A stretch of 64,000 bases of DNA from Marsupella aquatica (Eukaryota; Marchantiophyta): assembly GCA_973895155.1 (NCBI GenBank), contig OZ316893.1, positions 24,180,001 to 24,244,000 of the forward strand. The letters run 5' to 3'. The position numbers and the translations under genes were made by a program. The notes beneath the pieces were generated by a model that had not been told where the DNA came from, searched no databases, and saw nothing but the letters and a program-made list of their open reading frames with translations. Of this stretch, positions 57,450 through 64,000 are shown piece by piece. Position 1 is the first letter of the stretch, and each line of letters starts with the position of its first letter.

Positions 57450-59031
57450 CATTTACCTAGACGTCTGTCTTGGATCTATACATTGGGTTAGACATGAAAA
57501 CATTGTGCGTATTGATGCACATGAACTTCTTGGACTGCTGACATGCAGCAATAACCTGGGCAATCTGATCTTGGTCATCCGAGTACAAGATAGCAAGCAT
57601 GCCATCATCCAAAAGGAATGGATCCATAGCTCGGAAAAATGATTCGGCTGCAGTGTGATTTGTTGCATTCCATTTTGGGACCCGATGGTCAACAATTGTG
57701 GGTTTCAATCCAGCTGGAAGATAGATGAAACCCGCATTGACCCCTAATGATTGTTCCTTCCCACCTCTAATGACTCCTTTATCTCTATAGCCCGACTTGA
57801 TCAAATCCTTACCCCACTTCTCAGCGTCTGCGACCCAATCTGGCTTCTCTTCCTTGCTAAAAGCACTTACTATCTATAAAATCAGCCAAGCTGGATTCGA
57901 CCATATAGTGCCTTCCGACTTTGCTCTTGAAATTCCCCACGTCCCGTTGGAGACCAGCCCCATAAGCATTATCTCAAGATGATTCCCAGACATCGATAGT
58001 TCTTTTCTTCTTCTTCTTCTTCGTGCTTGTGGCATCCACAGGAACTATAACTTTCCCCTTCTCAACTGGGGTGCTAGGGTCTAGATTTGCACCAGTATTG
58101 GCCTCGGAGACTTCTGGAGTTGCATCTATTTTTGTGTCATCCGTAGCCCCATCAGCTTTTCTCCCACCTACAGAAGCAGGGTGTTAAACACATAATTAGT
58201 AATAGCGCCTGGCGGTGTCTTGGGGTTTTAAACTACTCGAGAGGTACTGGGCCTTGCTGCCTGTGCAAATACGACTACTCACCTGAACTATACAAGCACA
58301 AAAATACTTAAAGTTCCCCTTGGATGATCCCCGTAAAGTATTAGAGCTTCTTCCGAAGATACTATAACATTATACGACTCTTCTCCAAACTTTCTTATTA
58401 AGATTTCCCTACACGCTATCTTCCTTCGCACAATAATCTTTAGACTCAAGGAAGACATCAAATTTAAGATTGGACTTGGGACCTGATTCAAATCCATCTT
58501 TTCTAATACAAAATATAGATAGTACACACCCACTCTTCTTCATAAGTAACTACGGGATATATGAGTAAAATATTTGAATTCATAACCATGGTGACAAAAT
58601 CTATACCAAACTGATACATGAGCATTTGACGCATTACATTTTTATTTAAACAATGTAATCTAATAAAAAATGGGTTGACAACCACTCCCGGCGGTCTATG
58701 CACTCTTGGCAACCCATGCAACATCATTCACAATCTATAGGAATAGCTAAACCTAAGGTATAAGTTAACCTTTGATAATATATCCTTGATACAGGCGACA
58801 TAGCCGTCCTTGCCAGATTTGAGTATTTAACTTAAGGTGCTCAAGTGGTGGCATAGCCCTCCATGACCATAAGAAAAATCCTCAATTCCTTCCATCATGA
58901 AAACCGGCGGCATAGCCCTCCATTATATCAAGGCAAACCATGGACTCCACTCTCAATAGTGGGAACACAATGCCCTATGGGAAGCAAGTTTCCTTCTATT
59001 TATACTTTAAAATGTTGACCACCCACAATTT

Positions 59032-59250
59032 GCTAGCCCATTTTTTTTGCCCACTATCTTAGCACACTATTTTGTAAAGTGGACTATCCACAATTTGCTA
59101 GCCCACTATTTTGCCCACTATCTTAGCACACTATTTTGTAAAGTGGACTATCCACAATTTGCTAGCCCACTTTTTTGCCCACTATCTTAGCACACTATTT
59201 TGTAAAGTGGACTATCCACAATTTGCTAGCCCACTATTTTGGCACACTAT
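59032..59250 (+). repeat. Three-and-a-half 64-bp tandem repeats
   Basis: GCTAGCCCACTATTTTGCCC, then ACTATCTTAGCACACTATTT, then TGTAAAGTGGACTATCCACA and ATTT. Starts are at 59032, 59097, 59161 and 59225. The copies are nearly identical. The array lies inside the long intron of the minus-strand pseudogene. Confidence 0.9.
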
Positions 59251-60952
59251 CTTATTTTTATCTTATTCTATTATCTTGGCCTACTATACTCATTTGGTCT
59301 ACTATACTCATTTGGTATACTATTTTATTTTTACCTATTCTATGATTTTGGTCTAATATATCTAATAATTTATAAATGACTACTCTTTAAAGTCACACTA
59401 TTTATTTTTATTTAATTTTTAATAATGTCTAATGGAGTGAGAAACTCTATGTGAGGTATTCTAACTTCAAAACTTATTTCTTTACGACAGCGGTGACCAA
59501 ACACCCACATTGTTTAGAAAAATTAAAACATATTAAACACATGACACATAATAGCGTCGGGTGCTACCCAAAGAAGGAATTTAGAATAGGGATGTATAAC
59601 ATACATTTTTTCCCAGACTTGGCGCTAGCACTTGGCACAGGTGCATCCGCCTTTTCTTTGGCTCTTGGTTTTCGGCTTTGATCAACATGAACCACAGCGG
59701 TTTCGCATTTGTTTTGCAATTCAGTTGTCAACACGTTAACATCTCCCTCAATTCCTTGCTTCATATTGGAGACAAATTTTGGAGGAACTTGGGACTTGGA
59801 CAGTTTATGGAAAGCGTCCTTCTCAGTGTCATCAAAAGGAGTGTCCCATCAGTTGGTGTCAAGATACCAGGGGCAGTGAATTCTCTCCCATTCAAACAAT
59901 TTCCTAGGCGGAAGGATTCCCTCAACAGGATACATGGAGTACAGTTTGGCCAAAATGTCTCTATCTGTGCAAATGACCCAATTCTGGAAAGCAGCTGGGT
60001 AAGCCAAAAAATAATCAGGCTTCACAATCTCCATGTGCATGTAGAAACAATAGACAGATTGTTTTGCTTGCTTTCGATTCTTGAGTGTGTAGTCTTCCTT
60101 GTCCGGGTACTTGGACATCCACATGGTTGAAAAACTTCCCTTTCACTACATCCCCAAATTTCTTGAAATCGTTACACACTATTTCAATGAGTGAGTCATA
60201 AGACTCACAGTTCCATTCCTCCAATCGGTTGGAAGGAATTATTTCACTAACCTATTGAAGGGCAGTCTGTAGCATACCAATGGCAATTCCCTCCACGCTA
60301 TTCCAAGTTTGCCAGGTGTGGCACCACTGCTTCACAGGGTCATCGCTAACGCTTTGCGGATGAAAGAATTACTTCTTGAGCTCTGGCGTGCAATGCGCAA
60401 CTAACAAAGTACTCCTCAATTTGGGGTCGAGGGCGGAGACTGCTATGAATAACCTGGCACAATCCATGGTATAGACAATCGCATCCGGTTTCTTCTCATG
60501 TTTGTTCAACTCTGTCATCGGGTACATCTCAACGCAAGTGGTCATGAAGTCTTCAAACTCCGGGCTCAACAAGGGAGTGATCTTCGAGACCTTGATCACC
60601 CAATCCTTCATTGCTTCTTTCATCATGACTGCATGTTGTTTGGACGTCTCCTCTTGAGACCAGGGAATTCCTGAGTCGGCCACCGCTCAGGGAAATTCTT
60701 GAATTGACAAAAATAGGATTTAATCTTATTCTCGCATAAGATATACATAATTGCTTCTTGAGGCATTTTCTTAGTATACCACGATCCCTTTCGAGTCTTC
60801 TGCATCACCTGCCCAAACTTCTTGAAGTTTGCCCCATCAATAATTGACTTGTAGTATTCAAGATTGTTGGACAATTTTTTTTTAATTTTGTCAGCGTCAA
60901 GTATCCAAGAAGGTTCCACCACGGCCTGTCCATAGAAGAATAGATCAGTAAA

Positions 60953-60967
60953 TAGCGCTAGGCGCTA
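60953..60967. other. GC-rich palindrome in intron of the ParB-like pseudogene
   Basis: TAGCGCTAGGCGCTA lies inside the roughly 100-bp intron 61028-60931 (minus). Related forms occur at 58203-58214 (about 35 nt before the acceptor of the 58168 exon) and 59552-59566 (just after the donor near 59610), and five more in the array at 62125-62522. Confidence 0.7.
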
Positions 60968-61705
60968 GTAAAATGGAATGGATTCTCTGAACACTACGAA
61001 CGAAAGACAATGAAATTCAAAGAGAGACTTACTGGTTTGCAGTATGCATAGTCGTCTCAATCTCAATCAAAGATCCCTTTTCACCCTTGAAAATAGTACA
61101 TTGCACCCGAGGGTGGTACTTGATATCATCGGGATTTTCTTTTGTAATGATCAACCATGCATAAAGTCGATGGTTACTATCAGAAACATAAAACATCTTA
61201 TCCTACAGGACCCTAAAGTTTGGATTGGCCGCACATTCAGCTTCAAACTTCTCATTCTCTGCCACCCACAACGGGTCCCAGGTTGCTCAAATTTCAAGAG
61301 TACATGTATGGACATTTCCATTCGAATCTGCCGGCTGGACATAAAAAATCATTCCAATTTTAGAGTTGTATCCTGTGCTCCGACAAGAGTCCTTCAACTT
61401 TTCAATTGAAGGACCTCCCTTTTGTAAGCTGCGAACAACTTCCATGTGAACCAATCAACACATTGGAATCCTCGATGGGTCTTTGTCGTGCCTCAGAAAT
61501 CCTTGCCAAACAACATAACGTGTTTGGAGATAACGTCGGACATTGTTAGTGATATTTCTCCATGATCTTCCACTGCGTATGTGTCAAGATCGTCCATCTT
61601 TGCTCTCCTACTCTTTGGAAATGTGACAACCGTGACTGTTTTGGGAGCTTGCGATGTTGTAGATCGTGTCACACGACGACTGTAAACAGATCCAAAAAAG
61701 AGCAC

Positions 61706-62124
61706 TCGGATGTTTGAGAATGGATGTGCTCTCTCTGCCCGTTTGCACTATACCCATGCAAGGTGGTGGGGAGAGGGTCCATGTTTCGCAAACCCAAAGT
61801 TCCTCACGCTCAGAATGAGTACTTCATTCGTACCGTACTTCTTCTAGAGAATTCTTGCACAAATAACCTTGGAAACGGAACCTAAATACAGCAGACCAAG
61901 ATGGTGGAGAGAGTGCCATCTCTAAATTATCTCCTCGCTACATTGATATCTATCCAGGACATTTTCAAGAACGTCGCTTGTCACCTCCGGATTAGTCATT
62001 GGAATACCGTAGATCTACCTTCAACGTTACGCAACCTAAAGTTACCATTGAATATGACCGTTAAATAAATATTGCAATCTATTTTATCTATATTGTTCAG
62101 GTGTAATATTGTATTGTTCAATAG
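61706..62124. other. Non-coding interval upstream of the ParB-like pseudogene
   Basis: This is the 5' side of the minus-strand pseudogene. No TATA box or other signal can be supported. Confidence 0.4.
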
Positions 62125-62550
62125 TAGCGCCTGGCGCTACCAAAAACTCTCCATAATCTAACACGAATTTTTCCACAAATGGTGATATATATGACTGCAA
62201 AGTATCAAAACTAATGCAAGATATGTACATATTTTGAAATATTTGTCCTCAAATCAATGTGATAATAATCGATGAAGAATAGCGCCTGGCGCTAGTGTAA
62301 AATCTCCTCATTTTTGGCAAATGTTTTGCATATTTTTCAAGTGTCGCTGAAATTTGGAGGTATTCCAAAATCCTGGATATTAGCGCCTGGGCTAAACATA
62401 AAACATACCATTTTAAGTCCAAAATTTAGTGTGTATGTTTTAGTAACGCCTGGCGCTAAACATAAAACATACCATTTTAAGTCCAAAATTTAGTGTGTAT
62501 GTTGTAGTAGCGCCTGGCGCTAAACATAATACATACCATGTTATGTCCAT
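62125..62550 (+). repeat. Array of TAGCGCCTGGCGCTA palindromes with 63-64-bp tandem units
   Basis: Five copies lie at 62125, 62280, 62381, 62444 and 62508. The last three head a tandem repeat of 63-64 bp (palindrome, then AACATAAAACATACCATTTT, then AAGTCCAAAATTTAGTGTGT). In an AT-rich background these near-perfect GC palindromes stand out. The copy at 62381 lacks one base pair of the stem and the one at 62444 has G to A in one arm. Confidence 0.85.
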
Positions 62551-63347
62551 TAGGTGATTTCAGAGACATGACTGGTATTTGGGAATGGTCAGTTTAGGCT
62601 CATTAGTGTAAATGTCGTTGACATAACGACAAAAACATTTATTGTGTTAGAAGTGTTTTTGCCCCGTTGCTTGTCATATTCTAACGGCTTTGACAAACGG
62701 CATCTTGACTATGAATACCATTGCGGACGTGCAAAATTGTCATTCATTATCTTCAACTATCACAAGGAAGATCTGCAAGGTTAGGAGTTTGAAAGAGGGG
62801 AATATAGGGGGTAAGTAGGGAAATTAACCCCAAAGTACCCCATGCTCCCCCCCCTTACTATTGGGGGTAATTTCCAAAAGATGAGTCGGGAATTCATTCC
62901 CCTCTTATCAAGCAAATCAGTGTAAGGTATTTGTCCCATATTTAGTAGGGAATCAAATCTCCTTGTAGTGGACGGGCTGCTATGCTTGTAAATTACCTAT
63001 GTCCCTAGGGTAATCATTCGGTGTGTCTTGCAAGTGCATAACCTAAACCCTAAACACACACAAAAGAACACAAGAAAGAATACCAAAGAAATAGTGGACA
63101 TGAGAAACAGTGGACATGATTCAAAGATGAAGTGTTTAATTCATAATGCTCCCGCAGGAGGCTCGAACAGGTACATATGTGGCAAGGAAAGACTCACTCA
63201 GGCTCTGTCCTCCTAGTCTCATCGTTGCCCCACTACACTAAAATGACAACAAGAGGAAACGAGAGTGGCACTGACAAGTTAATGAACAGTAAGAGTGTCA
63301 CTGCCTAACTAACTCAAGCACCGAAGAGAAGGTTTACTGATTTTGCA
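62551..63347. other. Non-coding interval
   Basis: A mirror-like pair of GGGGGTAA/TTACTATTGGGGG words occurs around 62806-62870. No gene was recognised; a 62-codon open frame at 63028-63216 has no features. Confidence 0.45.
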
Positions 63348-64000
63348 ATGTTGAGGTCAATCGTTGTTACTCGTCCGTCTAGTGGTGACATTGTATCCAT
63401 TCCATTGTTTGTCAATGATGTACTCGGGGGGTTAACTAAGTGTATATTTTGGGCTACCATGTGCGATCCTAGCCTAATATAAATAGACCTATTTTATAAA
63501 GAAAATATTCCAAGAATATTCTCTATTTTCAATATTAATAACCTATTTTATTTTATAAAAAGTATATATTAGAGAATATTCTATAAACATGAGTTTATAA
63601 TACCTTCTTTTGCCTTCTACACTTTTTAAAAATTTAGTTAATTTCTATCAAAAATACCTATTTTGGATCGCACGTGGTTCCTAAGATTTTTGATAGTCAA
63701 CCCCCCGAGATGATGTATACAAGCAAGTTAGTGAGAATTATCTCTGTGGGAGGTTTGGTTTGAATTTGAACGAGATCGAGGACATTTTGGAGGGGAATGG
63801 AGATGAAGCATCAACCTTTACTGCATCTTTTGATGTTGATGATGGGATTCATTTTTGGCACCTGAATGCAGGAATGCGGTATTCTATTGTCATTCAGAAA
63901 CCATTAGCACCCGATCTCCCATCTTCATCCAATCCCTTTGTTGATGTTGTCTTGCTTTCAGATAGCGACGATGATGGCCCTTCTTGTTTGCCTCAATCAA
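63348..64000 (+). pseudogene. Partial ORF of unknown function interrupted by a MITE
   Basis: From ATG at 63348 the frame reads MLRSIVVTRPSSGDIVSIPL and FVNDV, then meets the MITE at 63423. After the MITE and one copy of the target duplication, the frame resumes directly with YKQVSENYLCGRFGLNLNEI and stays open to the window edge, ending in an acidic SDSDDDGP-type stretch. Both sides are in the same frame when the 287-bp element plus one 8-bp duplication is left out. I do not recognise the protein; it may be an exon of a gene continuing to the right, and the MITE could lie in an intron of the present gene if splice sites formed at its ends. Confidence 0.45.
63423..63709. mobile_element. MITE, 287 bp, with 8-bp target duplication (hAT-like)
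   Basis: Ends are CTCGGGGGGTTAACTA on the left and, on the complement of the right, CTCGGGGGGTTGACTA. ATGATGTA is present on both sides (63415-63422 and 63710-63717). Further inside, CCATGTGCGATCC and CCACGTGCGATCC match in inverted orientation. The 8-bp duplication suits hAT elements. The interior is AT-rich and has no ORF. Confidence 0.85.

Larger units (their letters stand above)
57450..61705 (-). pseudogene. Decayed multi-exon gene: ParB/sulfiredoxin-like domain and possible methyltransferase-like tail
   Basis: The minus strand reads from about 61705 to 57450. The first exon (to about 61028) gives RPIEDSNVLIG, then KGGPSIEKLKDSCRSTGYNS, then WDPLWVAENEKFEAE and KMFYVSDSNHRLYAWLIIT. The order and the (D-x-N-H-R) motif resemble ParB/sulfiredoxin-like domains, whose usual motif is D-G-N/H-H-R; here Gly is Ser. 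In-frame TGA (near 61288) and TAG (near 61205) and a frameshift near 61420 disable it. Further exons lie near 60930-60020, 59764-59610 and 58168-57460, with more shifts. The last has a Lys-rich tract, then KPTIVDHRVPKWN and FLLDDGMLAILYSDDQDQIA, which looks like the late strands of a SAM-dependent methyltransferase (weak). ParB-methyltransferase pairs are known from phages and bacterial elements. I cannot name the eukaryotic family. Confidence 0.45.

Noticed and set aside
1-64000. tRNA, rRNA or other structured RNA genes
   Set aside because: No cloverleaf, A/B-box pair or ribosomal sequence was recognised on either strand by eye; a covariance-model scan would be needed to exclude small RNAs.

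Overview
The window is nuclear DNA from a land plant. The evidence is split genes with GT-AG introns, a Ty3/gypsy-type retrotransposon with huge LTRs, MITEs, a plant A-type cytochrome P450 and an MBD9-like chromatin protein. A split gene for CFAP77, a protein of motile axonemes, points to a lineage with flagellate sperm (bryophyte, lycophyte or fern). The species cannot be named from the sequence.

Layout. 1-9013 (minus): left part of a Ty3/gypsy-type element (RT, protease and gag ORFs, primer-binding site), then a 4.7 kb LTR that itself contains a 1237-codon ORF. 9180-16243 (plus): a decayed, intron-containing gene cluster with a possible DNA-methyltransferase-like region, an acidic and coiled-coil segment, a Ulp1-type SUMO protease, and three tandem FCP1/HAD-phosphatase-like domains. 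17030-22090: a decayed LINE-like reverse-transcriptase tail (plus) split by a 4.0 kb solo LTR (minus). The solo LTR carries a ruined homologue of the LTR ORF in the first element. 22644-25053: an apparently intact four-exon P450. 27223-32219: a six-exon CFAP77 gene reconstructed from small exons. 32220-44689: gene-poor DNA with minisatellites, a long inverted-repeat element, a dispersed satellite and a PIF/Harbinger-like MITE. 44690-55398: a ten-exon MBD9-like gene whose exons join in frame to 2799 codons. 57450-61705 (minus): a decayed multi-exon gene with a ParB/sulfiredoxin-like domain and a possible methyltransferase-like tail. 62125-62522: an array of GC-rich palindromes. 63348 to the right edge: a partial ORF interrupted by a MITE with an 8-bp target duplication.

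The three host genes with intact frames (P450, CFAP77, MBD9-like) lie on the plus strand but look functionally unrelated: metabolism, sperm flagellum, chromatin. The most unusual material is accessory: (i) LTRs that carry a long coiled-coil ORF; (ii) the methyltransferase-like/Ulp1/triple-FCP1 cluster; (iii) the ParB-like gene; and (iv) GC-rich palindromes in several introns of both decayed gene families, with a different palindrome in each family. Exon boundaries and joins were worked out by hand from reading frames and splice signals. Family assignments come from recognised motifs, without database searches.
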